A stretch of 64,000 bases of DNA. Source: Pseudomonas weihenstephanensis. Its GTDB lineage: Bacteria > Pseudomonadota > Gammaproteobacteria > Pseudomonadales > Pseudomonadaceae. The translations under genes were made by a program, and so were the position numbers. Positions within the stretch are counted from its first letter, which is position 1, and each line of letters starts with the position of its first letter. The stretch covers positions 248,001 to 312,000 of the forward strand of contig NZ_JYLF01000005.1 in assembly GCF_001043055.1 (NCBI RefSeq). The letters are read 5' to 3'. Shown here piece after piece: positions 8,779-16,900 of the stretch. A model generated the notes under the pieces. That model was given only the letters and a program-made list of their open reading frames with translations. It searched no databases and had not been told where the DNA came from.

Positions 8779-9045
8779 GTGACATTTCTGTTGAAGTTCC
8801 TCCAGGCAGGTAAAGACAACGCCATCAACGTTGCAGGAATTGAAGAAGCTCTTTCACTGATTACCCAGGCTGATACAGCACTGGAACAGCCCACATTGTT
8901 TTTCGAACCCAAGCAAACTTATTGCGCCCTGCACCGCGGCTTGCCTTACGAAGCTGTCGCAGAAGAATTGGACAGCCAGTGGGAATGGCCCACAGACGAC
9001 CCCTTAAAAGTTCATCCCAGGCTAAAGGCCAAATACCACACATAA
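8779..9045 (+). CDS. Small hypothetical protein, 88 aa
   Basis: I do not recognise this protein. It starts with GTG at 8779, preceded by AAGGA at 8 bases, which decides the start. It is soluble, with no signal peptide or membrane segment, and has a tryptophan-containing acidic patch (EELDSQWEWPTDDP) and a basic C-terminus (HPRLKAKYHT). The middle (TLFFEPKQTYCALHRGLPYE) includes one Cys-His pair. Base composition is lower in GC than the flanking transpeptidase genes, as is the following 500 bases. No neighbour suggests a role. Confidence 0.65.
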   Translation: MTFLLKFLQAGKDNAINVAGIEEALSLITQADTALEQPTLFFEPKQTYCALHRGLPYEAVAEELDSQWEWPTDDPLKVHPRLKAKYHT

Positions 9046-9146
9046 TCTGCGGGTCGGCCGCAACCGTGCCCAAGCGCAATAAGCCTGTTCTGCCAACATG
9101 CTTACAAACGTGATGTACCGGCTCTAAAAGGCGCAAAGGGATCAAA

Positions 9147-9327
9147 ATGAGTATTGCAATCCGCAGTGAACAAGGCGACGACATCGACACCATCACCGAG
9201 TTGACTGAGGCCGCTTTTTTAAACGAAGAACACTCCAGCCATACAGAGCAACACAGCGATCACCTTTGAAGGTGAACTCTCTGTAGGAACAGTCAAATAC
9301 CATGATGCGTTTGATACCACTGACTAA
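9147..9327 (+). pseudogene. GNAT acetyltransferase (YhbS-like) with internal deletion
   Basis: An ATG at 9147 opens a frame giving an N-terminus typical of YhbS-like GNAT acetyltransferases (SIRSE-type start, then DDIDTITELTEAAFLNEEHS and SHTEQ), which ends at a TGA after 40 codons. From 9259 a second frame gives ITFEGELSVGTVKYHDAFD, the usual C-terminal tail of the same family, ending at 9327. The roughly 110 residues that normally lie between, including the acetyl-CoA-binding motif, are absent and the join is out of frame. This is best read as one deletion of about 330 bases in a former acetyltransferase gene. It is not expected to make an active enzyme. Confidence 0.8.
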
Positions 9328-9593
9328 GCTTAAACCCGCTGGATACTGATCTGATGGACGTTGCCGGCTCATCTTCACACTTGCTAACCCTCGCATGAGC
9401 TGCCTGCCTTGGTAGACTTGCATTGCGTTGCGTCAAATGCGGATCTGCGCGGTCGTGGTAACAACCCCACTCGCCCGTTTTCTTGCCATCAATAGTTGCC
9501 TTGGAAAAGTGGTACGCGTCAGCTTTAAAGTGGTACCTCGTACCCGCGAGTCCTGAAAAACGCCCTAACCCCCCCTAAAACACGTAGAGCAAA
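9328..9593 (+). other. Non-coding spacer before dusA
   Basis: No convincing gene is visible in these 266 bases. They contain the AAAGTGGTAC repeats described separately and a C-rich run (CTAACCCCCCCTAAAA) shortly before dusA. The dusA promoter should lie here, but I cannot point to clear -35/-10 boxes. Confidence 0.5.
9505..9536 (+). repeat. Tandem AAAGTGGTAC repeats
   Basis: AAAGTGGTAC occurs at 9506-9515 and 9527-9536, a spacing of 21 bases (two helical turns), and a near copy AAAATGGTAC lies at 9591-9600 across the dusA start codon. Such GTGGTAC repeats can be operator half-sites or remains of IS21-family terminal repeats. No transposase fragment is seen, so the nature is open. Confidence 0.4.
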
Positions 9594-10604
9594 ATGGTAC
9601 AGAATTCAGCTACACCCCACGTAAACACAGGCTCTACGGTGTCCAGACGCTTTAGCGTGGCACCTATGATGGATTGGACAGATCGTCACTGTCGCTTCTT
9701 CTTGCGACTTCTGTCCAAAAACGCTCTTCTTTACACCGAAATGGTGACCACTGGCGCACTCCTGCATGGCGATGCGGAGCGGTTTTTACGTCACGACGTG
9801 TCTGAGCATCCACTGGCTTTGCAACTCGGCGGCAGTACTGCCACCGATTTGGCGGCGTGTGCACGTTTGGCGCAGGAAGCAGGTTATGACGAGGTCAATC
9901 TTAACGTCGGATGCCCGAGTGATCGGGTGCAAAACAATATGATTGGCGCATGTTTGATGGCTCATCCTGCGCTGGTGGCCGATTGCGTGAAGGCGATGCG
10001 CGACGCTGTGTCTATCCCTGTAACGGTTAAACACCGTATCGGAATTAACGGACGCGATAGTTATGCCCAGCTGTGTGATTTCGTCGGAACTGTGCGCGAA
10101 GCTGGCTGCAACAGTTTTACAGTGCATGCCCGCATCGCCATTCTTGAAGGACTTTCGCCTAAAGAGAATCGCGATATTCCACCCTTGCGCTACGACGTGG
10201 CGGCGCAGTTGAAGACCGACTTCCCTGATCTGGAGATCATTCTCAACGGCGGGATAAAGACACTTGATCAGTGCATCGATCATTTGCAGGTCTTTGACGG
10301 CGTGATGCTTGGACGCGAGGCTTATCACAACCCGTACATTCTGGCCGAAGTCGATCAAAGAGTGTTCGGTTGCACGCAGCCCGTCGTGACCCGCGCTCAA
10401 GCATTAGCCTTGCTGCGACCCTACATCGCCGAGCATATCGGCGCAGGTGGTGCGATGCATCACATCACTCGACACATTTTAGGATTGGGCCAAGGCTTTC
10501 CTGGAGCCCGTCGTTTCCGTCAGTTGTTGTCTGTGGATATTCACAAAGCCCAAGACCCACTGGCGCTGCTTGATCAAGCAGGTGAGTTGCTGGAAGGCCG
10601 ATAA
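9594..10604 (+). CDS. dusA: tRNA-dihydrouridine(20/20a) synthase DusA
   Basis: A 336-residue FMN enzyme that uses NADPH to reduce uridine 20/20a in the tRNA D-loop. The sequence has the DusA start RFSVAPMMDWTDRHCRFF, the catalytic cysteine in NVGCPSDRV (Cys107), the VKHRIGINGRDSY segment and the ILNGGIKT flavin phosphate-binding region, and ends in the DusA-type helical tRNA-binding domain (HHITRHILGLGQGFPGARR). Length is normal for DusA; DusB and DusC lack these blocks. The ATG at 9594 has only a weak ribosome binding site; a GTG at residue 16 is the alternative. A strong bidirectional terminator follows. Confidence 0.96.
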   Translation: MVQNSATPHVNTGSTVSRRFSVAPMMDWTDRHCRFFLRLLSKNALLYTEMVTTGALLHGDAERFLRHDVSEHPLALQLGGSTATDLAACARLAQEAGYDEVNLNVGCPSDRVQNNMIGACLMAHPALVADCVKAMRDAVSIPVTVKHRIGINGRDSYAQLCDFVGTVREAGCNSFTVHARIAILEGLSPKENRDIPPLRYDVAAQLKTDFPDLEIILNGGIKTLDQCIDHLQVFDGVMLGREAYHNPYILAEVDQRVFGCTQPVVTRAQALALLRPYIAEHIGAGGAMHHITRHILGLGQGFPGARRFRQLLSVDIHKAQDPLALLDQAGELLEGR

Positions 10605-10616
10605 ACGATTAGATAC

Positions 10617-10657
10617 AAAAAAAGGAGCCGTTCCTGCACAGGACGGCTCCTTTTTTT
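10617..10657. terminator. Bidirectional terminator between dusA and rssC
   Basis: AAAAAAAGGAGCCGT and ACGGCTCCTTTTTTT form a long GC-rich stem flanked by A- and T-runs, serving the convergent dusA and rssC genes. Confidence 0.93.
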
Positions 10658-10668
10658 GCGCACTTGCA

Positions 10669-11151
10669 TCAATGTCGCTCGAGGGCATTGACCAAATCAT
10701 GGAACGCTTCGCGATTGGTATCGTTAAGGCTCATCAATATTTTGTGGGCTTCGAGCACTTTGACTTTCACAATCTCTTCAGACTGGTCCTGTGAAGGTAG
10801 ATCTGTCAGGCAGTCTGGGCACGGCAAAGGCGTTTCAATGATATTGAAAACCTGATCGAAACCCATTGATTGCAACAGCCGCGTGATGTCTTCGTGAGTG
10901 GTCACCACTGTCGGCAACAAGCCCACTTTCTGGCGAGACAAAATGGACAGTTTCGCCAATAAACCCAGCGTGGTGCTGTCTATGCTGCGCGTCTCGGTCA
11001 GGTCGATCACGATGGCCGAAAAATTCAGCGCCGTGAAGATCCTCTCGATGGTTGCGTCCAGTGCTGAACACAAGGTCAGGCGCACTTCACCCACAAACTT
11101 CAGGACGAAGGTGCCATCCTGTTCGGCGAACTGAATTCTACCGGTACTCAT
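10669..11151 (-). CDS. rssC: STAS-domain anti-sigma factor antagonist RssC
   Basis: A 160-residue protein with a STAS domain (about residues 5-105) of the SpoIIAA type. The phosphoacceptor region reads IDSTTLG, with Ser59 as likely target. A C-terminal extension holds CPDC and an acidic helix. It overlaps the rssB stop by 4 bases (ATGA) and so is translationally coupled to it. In P. aeruginosa the same order is PA2797-PA2798-VacJ, which supports the name. It probably switches a partner depending on phosphorylation, with RssB as the phosphatase; the partner is not visible here. It resembles HsbA, but the neighbourhood lacks the HptB-linked genes. Confidence 0.85.
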   Translation of the reverse strand: MSTGRIQFAEQDGTFVLKFVGEVRLTLCSALDATIERIFTALNFSAIVIDLTETRSIDSTTLGLLAKLSILSRQKVGLLPTVVTTHEDITRLLQSMGFDQVFNIIETPLPCPDCLTDLPSQDQSEEIVKVKVLEAHKILMSLNDTNREAFHDLVNALERH

Positions 11152-12332
11152 TTAAGATTCCTGCTTAACACTAACAAGGCGATATCATCCGGCATCTCCC
11201 CGAGCGTAGCTAAACCAAACACTTGGCGCAGGCCGTCCAGGCTGCCACCCGCTGCTTTTACCAATTGAGGCAAAGCGGCTTCTTTCTCTTTGAGCGTCTG
11301 CTCGGTCAAAAGATCCAAAATACCGTCCGACATCAGCGTAAGGCTGAAAACGTGCGGCAATGTCATTACATGATCTTCATACGTAGCCTCATTGAACAAG
11401 CCTACTGGCAATCCGCGACCTTGCAAGTAGGCAACGCTGTCGGGCGTGTAGAGCACCGGCAACGGCAGGTGCCCGCCAATGCTATAGGTGAGCGTGCCGG
11501 CCTCTTCGTCAATGACACCGCCCACCATGGTCACATGCTTGCCGAGCTTGCAGTTGATTAGCCCACGATTGATATGCCCCAGCACCTCTGATGGCTTGAA
11601 CTCCGGCAATGTGCCGTTGCGCTTGGACTCAAACAACAAACGCGTGGTCATGAACTTGAGCAGCACGGTGACAAAGGCAGAAGAAGCACCATGACCCGAA
11701 ACGTCTGCCAGGTAAAAGGCAACACGCCGCTCGTCAACCCGGAAGTAATCGACAAAATCGCCTGATAAATACAAGGAAGGAATGATCTGATGCGCAAAGT
11801 CGAACGCATCGATCGACCAGGGGCTGGGCGGCAGCATGTTCATCTGAACTTGGCGACCAGCGTTCTGATCTTCTTGTAACAAGTGCAAGCTGGCTTCGAG
11901 TTCGCGATTGGTCGACTCAAGCGTGTCGCGATAACGCTGGTTTTCAAGCAGCAATCTGGCCCGGTCCAATGCCCGATGAACGGAATGTTCAAGCACGGCC
12001 AGGTCTTCGAGTGGCTTGATCAAATAATCCGCCGCGCCCAAGCGCAGCGCTTCAACCACATCACTCATGACGCCCGCGCCAGAAATTACGATCACTGGCG
12101 TCATGGCCGATTGCTGAGTCACCTGGCGTATCAGTTCCAGGCCACCCATTTGCGGCATTCGCAGATCACAGATGATCAGGTCTGGCTGCTCTTGCTCAAA
12201 CACCTGAAGGCCCTGCAAGCCGTTGCTGGCCTGGAGGATGCTGAATCCGCTGTCTTCCAGATAGGCCGCCAAACTGGCGCGCACGACTTCGTCGTCATCA
12301 ATGATCAGCAGCGTGGCACTGGTTTTTGGCAT
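11148..12332 (-). CDS. rssB: Response regulator with PP2C (SpoIIE) phosphatase output, RssB
   Basis: A 394-residue protein with an N-terminal receiver domain (acidic pocket IIDDDE at 10-15, phospho-acceptor Asp56 in CDLRMP, Lys in LIKPLE), a coiled linker (about 125-165) and a PP2C/SpoIIE phosphatase domain to the end. The phosphatase keeps its metal-binding aspartates: LADVSGHGA, LMSDGILDL and MPDDIALLV. E. coli RssB, the ClpXP adaptor for sigma S, has a degenerate version, so this protein is probably an active phosphatase acting on RssC. It is upstream of and overlaps rssC. No histidine kinase is adjacent, so the input signal is unknown. Confidence 0.88.
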   Translation of the reverse strand: MPKTSATLLIIDDDEVVRASLAAYLEDSGFSILQASNGLQGLQVFEQEQPDLIICDLRMPQMGGLELIRQVTQQSAMTPVIVISGAGVMSDVVEALRLGAADYLIKPLEDLAVLEHSVHRALDRARLLLENQRYRDTLESTNRELEASLHLLQEDQNAGRQVQMNMLPPSPWSIDAFDFAHQIIPSLYLSGDFVDYFRVDERRVAFYLADVSGHGASSAFVTVLLKFMTTRLLFESKRNGTLPEFKPSEVLGHINRGLINCKLGKHVTMVGGVIDEEAGTLTYSIGGHLPLPVLYTPDSVAYLQGRGLPVGLFNEATYEDHVMTLPHVFSLTLMSDGILDLLTEQTLKEKEAALPQLVKAAGGSLDGLRQVFGLATLGEMPDDIALLVLSRNLK

Positions 12333-12441
12333 GTGGGCAAACGGCGCCAGAATGAGGTTGGCGTATAAGCCCGGATAAAAAAGGCTTAACGACTGAATGT
12401 AGGTTTGAACACCCTAAACTCAAAATGAGCATTGCTCAATC

Positions 12442-12615
12442 CTACAAAGGTGCGTGTGTAAGGCGCAGACGGTACTCCCATCCGCGGGGGGTTTCAAGCT
12501 CAGCCCGATAGCGGTCTGCAACGCTCAACAGGTTAAATTCCCCAAGGTTATAAGAACCCTGCCAACGGTGACTAAAACCGACGTCAAGAAGCTGAAAAAG
12601 GCCCCGAAGGGCCTT
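12442..12615 (-). other. Open frame without start codon between mlaA and rssB
   Basis: One minus-strand frame is open for 57 codons and ends at a TAG at 12442. It looks protein-like near its end (WQGSYNLGEFNLL, then RYRAELETPRGWEYRLRL) but has no ATG or GTG, and its 5' part overlaps the mlaA terminator. It may be the rest of a small gene that lost its start, or chance. In P. aeruginosa a small gene (PA2799) lies at this place; I cannot show homology. Confidence 0.3.
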
Positions 12616-12618
12616 TTA
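12594..12618 (-). terminator. mlaA terminator
   Basis: AAAAGGCCC, a short loop and GGGCCTTTTT lie just after the mlaA stop and form a stem ending in a T-run on the mlaA strand. Confidence 0.85.
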
Positions 12619-12637
12619 GAATGACGGTGAAAACGGC

Positions 12638-13327
12638 TTAAAAGTCGTCTTCAACCTGCCCGTCTTTAACTTTGAATTCACGGTTTTGCAGATACGCGTT
12701 GCGAATGAACACGTACTTGTCACCGGTGATCAGTTTTTCTGCCGACAGCAAGCTGGCGCGCGTGTCGATCACGTCCATACCGATCGCCATGTTGCGCGCA
12801 GGGATGTCATTCATGTAACGGTACGGTTCGGCGTAGGTGTCCGGGTAAATGGCGACCGCGTCACGCACGGTGCTTGGGCCCAGCAACGGCAGCACGACAT
12901 ATGGACCGCTTGGTACACCCCAATGACCCAAGGTCTGACCGAAGTCTTCATCGTTGCGTTGCAGGCCCATCTTGGTGCCAACATCAAAAAAGCCGCCCAC
13001 ACCGATAATGGTGTTCATCAACACGCGCGCTGTGTCTACACCGGCAGCATGTGGCTTGACCTGCAACACGTCGTTGGCCAGGTTGCGCACGTCACCGATA
13101 TTTCGGTACATGTTGTGAATGCCATCTTCAAGAAATTGCGGGGTGATGAATTGATAGCCTTGGGCAATTGGCTTCAAGGCATAGGTATCCAGCGTGTCGT
13201 TGAACTTGAAAATGACACGATTGACGCCTTCCCACGGGTCATCTTCAGTCGCTGCATTCGCGGCAAATGGCAACATGGCCACACCGGCAAAGAGGCACAG
13301 TTGAGCGAGACGATCATTCCAGCGCAT
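12638..13327 (-). CDS. mlaA: MlaA/VacJ family outer-membrane lipid-asymmetry protein
   Basis: A 229-residue MlaA homologue, the outer-membrane part of the Mla system that removes phospholipids from the outer leaflet and returns them inward. Family landmarks are DPWEGVNRVIFKFND near the mature N-terminus, FFDVGTKMGL, and the TLGHWGVPSGPYVVLPLLGP block. It starts at an ATG after AAGGAG. The signal peptide ends FAANAATEDD and shows no lipobox cysteine, whereas E. coli MlaA is a lipoprotein; here the protein would be cut by signal peptidase I. A TATACT -10-like box lies at 13386-13391. The rest of the Mla transporter is not in the window. Confidence 0.93.
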   Translation of the reverse strand: MRWNDRLAQLCLFAGVAMLPFAANAATEDDPWEGVNRVIFKFNDTLDTYALKPIAQGYQFITPQFLEDGIHNMYRNIGDVRNLANDVLQVKPHAAGVDTARVLMNTIIGVGGFFDVGTKMGLQRNDEDFGQTLGHWGVPSGPYVVLPLLGPSTVRDAVAIYPDTYAEPYRYMNDIPARNMAIGMDVIDTRASLLSAEKLITGDKYVFIRNAYLQNREFKVKDGQVEDDF

Positions 13328-13640
13328 AGCAAAAAACTCCTTGGTAGCACTAATACTCGGGCGCTATGCCCTGGTTCTGGGCGGTAGTATAACGGCAATT
13401 GCCAGACAGACAGCCCCCTAAAATAAACATCCTGAGTTCAGCACCGACTTGTGCACCGATAAATGCCCTGCTCACTGCCAGATATCTAAGGGCAAAGCGC
13501 GCTGAACACAGTGTTTTCCTGTGAATGTGATGGAGATCATGCCAATCGGGCATCAGTGGATTAATCTAAAGACCCGCTTGATCGACCTTTTGTTCGTTAC
13601 AACGGTCTATCTCACAGCCTCTCAATAAAGGATGAACGCT
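13328..13640. other. Divergent intergenic region mlaA / DUF4404 gene
   Basis: These 313 bases hold the mlaA leader (AAGGAG before its ATG and TATACT at 13386-13391 on the minus strand) and the upstream region of the DUF4404 gene. I see no further gene. Confidence 0.6.
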
Positions 13641-13904
13641 ATGCCTGCCCGCGAACTGCAAGAACAACTCGACGCCCTGCGCGAGCAAATCGATCAGAAC
13701 CCGCCCCTTTCTCAAGAAGAACGCGTCCACCTTAACGAACTGGCGCAGAAAATTGAGGCTCAGCTCAACCTCGAGCCTGCAACCAACGACACCAACCTTG
13801 CCGACAGCGTCAACCTGGAGGTAGAGCGCTTCGAACTTAACCATCCAACCTTGGCCGGCATCCTGCGTAACATCGTCCAGACCTTGGGCAACATGGGCAT
13901 CTAA
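13641..13904 (+). CDS. DUF4404 family protein, 87 aa
   Basis: A small helical, acidic protein recognised as DUF4404, a family common in Pseudomonas with no assigned function. It begins MPARELQEQLDALREQID and ends in a helix HPTLAGILRNIVQTLGNMGI, suggesting an N-terminal coiled coil and a C-terminal amphipathic helix. I chose the ATG at 13641 because AAGG lies 9 bases upstream; the ATG at 13632 is directly adjacent to that site and cannot use it. It is monocistronic and closed by a strong terminator. Confidence 0.85.
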   Translation: MPARELQEQLDALREQIDQNPPLSQEERVHLNELAQKIEAQLNLEPATNDTNLADSVNLEVERFELNHPTLAGILRNIVQTLGNMGI

Positions 13905-13927
13905 GTTCACCGCACCTCGCAAACAAT

Positions 13928-13962
13928 AAAGCCCCGACTCATCCGAGCCGGGGCTTTGTTTT
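13928..13962. terminator. Bidirectional terminator, DUF4404 gene / gdhB
   Basis: AAAGCCCCGACTC and GAGCCGGGGCTTT pair almost perfectly around a short loop, followed by GTTTT on the plus strand and preceded by an A-rich run, serving both convergent genes. Confidence 0.93.
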
Positions 13963-13975
13963 GTCACTCAGGCGA

Positions 13976-16900
13976 TCAAAGACCGGTTTGGCCGCTCATT
14001 GCAAGGTCCAGCAATTCACGGTTGGCGACTGCATACATCGCGTAGTCATTGCCTGTGGCGGCACGCAAGTCCACCAACATGGAACGCCAGCGCTCCACCA
14101 TCGACTGATTCTGCTCAAGCCACAGCGCCAGCCGCGCTTCGATGCTGTCGCCAGCATCCGTCATCTGCAAGACCGAAACAGTAATCGCACGCTGCTGCCA
14201 GTCAATATCGTCCCGGAAGGCTTCACGAGCCAGCGCCTGCCAGTTGTTTTCGACCGGCAGATTGCTGATCTGCTGCAAGTACCAGGTCAAATCCAGTGCA
14301 CTGCCCACGGCGAAATACGCCTTGGCCACGTCCGCCGCATTTTGCCCGGTCACGTCTGATGCCTGGATAATCGGCAGCAGGGTGTAGAGGTGCGTAGTGC
14401 CCGCCACCATGCGCGCCAACAGCTCTGGCACGCCTGCTTCAACGTAAGCCTGGTAACGGGTCTGCCAGCCCTCGCGCGTCGGGCCTTCCAGCAATTCATC
14501 GAGTTTTAGGCCTAGCGCAGCCAGGTGCGGCCCGAAATGCGCTACATCGCGCGCGGCATCCAGCTCATTACGACGGCTGCGCAAGAACCAGCGGGTTGCA
14601 CGGCGGCCCAAACGCATCAGCTCATCCATCAGCGCCATCTGAATCTCAGCCGGTACTTGATAGTCCAGCGCTTCGATCTGACGGAACCAGTGCGGGAGAT
14701 GGAAAATGTCGCGCACGATCACATAAGCACCCGCCACATTGGCTGCACTCATGCCGGTCGACTCTTTAAGCCGCTCGACAAAGGTGATGCCCATGTGATT
14801 GACCAGATCGTTGGCGATCTGGGTGCTGACGATTTCGCGCTTCAAACGGTGACGGCGCATGGCATCGGCGAACTTGCTCACCAGCATCGGCGGGAACGCC
14901 GTTTCCATGTCACGGGTCAGGTAATCATCATCGGGCACCTGCGAGTTGAGCAGCGCCTCCTTGAGATCAATCTTGCTGTACGAGATCAGCACCGACAACT
15001 CGGCACGGGTCAGGCCGTGGCCCGCTGCAACGCGCTCGTTGAGCTGCTCTTCAGATGGCAGGAACTCAATGGCACGGTCAAGCTTGCCACGGGCTTCCAG
15101 ATCGTTCATCAGACGCTTGTATTCAGCGATCCGCTCATAAGCACGTCGCGCCGCCAATGAGATGGCTTGCGTCTGCTTATAGTTGTTGCCCAAGACCAGG
15201 CCGCCGACTTCGTCAGTCATGCTGCCCAGCAGCTGGTTGCGCTGCTTCTCGGTCATATCGCCCGCCTGCACCACTTCATTGAGCAGGATTTTGATATTCA
15301 CTTCGTGGTCAGAGCAGTCCACGCCGCCCGCGTTGTCGATGAAGTCGGTGTTAGAACCGCCGCCGTTGAGGTTGAACTCAACACGCCCCAGCTGGGTCAT
15401 GCCCAGGTTGCCACCCTCGCCCACCACTTTGCAGCGCAGCTCGTTACCGTTGACGCGCAACGCATCGTTGGCCTTGTCGCCTACATCGGCATGGCTTTCG
15501 CTGCTGGCCTTGACGTATGTGCCAATGCCGCCGTTCCACAACAGGTCGACTGGCGCCTTAAGCAAGGCATTGAGCAGTTCGGTCGGGGTCAACTTGTCGG
15601 CAGTGATTGCAAAGCGCTCTTTCATCTCAGGCGAGATGGCGATGCTTTTCGCGCTACGCGAGAAGATCCCGCCGCCTGCCGACATGATGCTGGTGTCGTA
15701 ATCTGACCAGGCCGAACGCGGCAAGTCGAACAGGCGTTGACGCTCGGCAAAACTGTTGGCCGGCTGCGGGTTAGGGTCGATAAAGATGTGCAGGTGGTTA
15801 AAGGCGGCTACCAGTTGCAGCGTGTCGGACATCAACAAACCGTTACCAAACACGTCACCGGCCATGTCGCCCACGCCGACCACACTGATGCTGTCTTGCT
15901 GAACGTTAATCCCGCGCTCTTTAAAGTGGCGCTGAACGCCCACCCAGGCACCTTTGGCGGTAATGCCCATTTTCTTGTGGTCATAACCGGCCGAGCCGCC
16001 CGAGGCGAACGCATCGCCCAGCCAGAAGCCGTAGTCGATCGCGATGCCGTTGGCGATGTCGGAGAACGTAGCAGTGCCTTTGTCGGCTGCTACCACCAGG
16101 TACGGGTCATCGTCATCATGGCGAACCACGTTCAAAGGCGGCACCAACGCGCCGTCTTTCAAGTTGTCGGTGATGTCCAGCAGACCGGAAATAAAGATCC
16201 GGTAGCAGGCAATCGCCTCAGCCTGAATCTCATCCCGACCGCCGCCCAGAGGCAGGCGACGCGGTACGAACCCGCCTTTGGCGCCCACGGGCACAATGAC
16301 CGAGTTCTTCACCTGCTGGGCTTTAACCAGGCCCAACACTTCCGTACGGAAGTCTTCTTCACGGTCCGACCAGCGCAAACCGCCACGCGCTACGTTACCG
16401 AAGCGCAGGTGCACACCTTCAACCCGTGGCGAATAAACGAAGATTTCGAACTTCGGCACCGGCTTGGGCAGTTCAGGAATCAAATGCGGATTGAACTTGA
16501 AGCTGAAATACGAACGGTTTTGACCGTTGGTATCCGGCTGGTAGAAGTTGGTGCGCAACGTGGCCTTGATGAGGTCCAGGTAGCGACGCAGGATGCGGTC
16601 TTCGTTGAGCACTTGAACGTCGTCGAGCGCCGTCAGAATCGCCTGCTCCAGACGCTGCTGCTTGTCTTCGAGGTCTTCACCCGTGAGCTTGCGCGCCAGA
16701 TAGAAGCGCGTCTTGAACAGCCGCGTCAGCTCGCGAGCGATGTCGGTGTGGTTGTTCAACGTGCTGGCGATATAGCCCAGATCGAAACCCAGACGGATTT
16801 GCTTGAGGTAACGCGCGTAGGCTCGCAGCAACGCGACATCGCGCCAAGGCAGGCCGGCCGTCAGCACCAGACGGTTGAACGCATCGTTTTCCGCGTCGCC

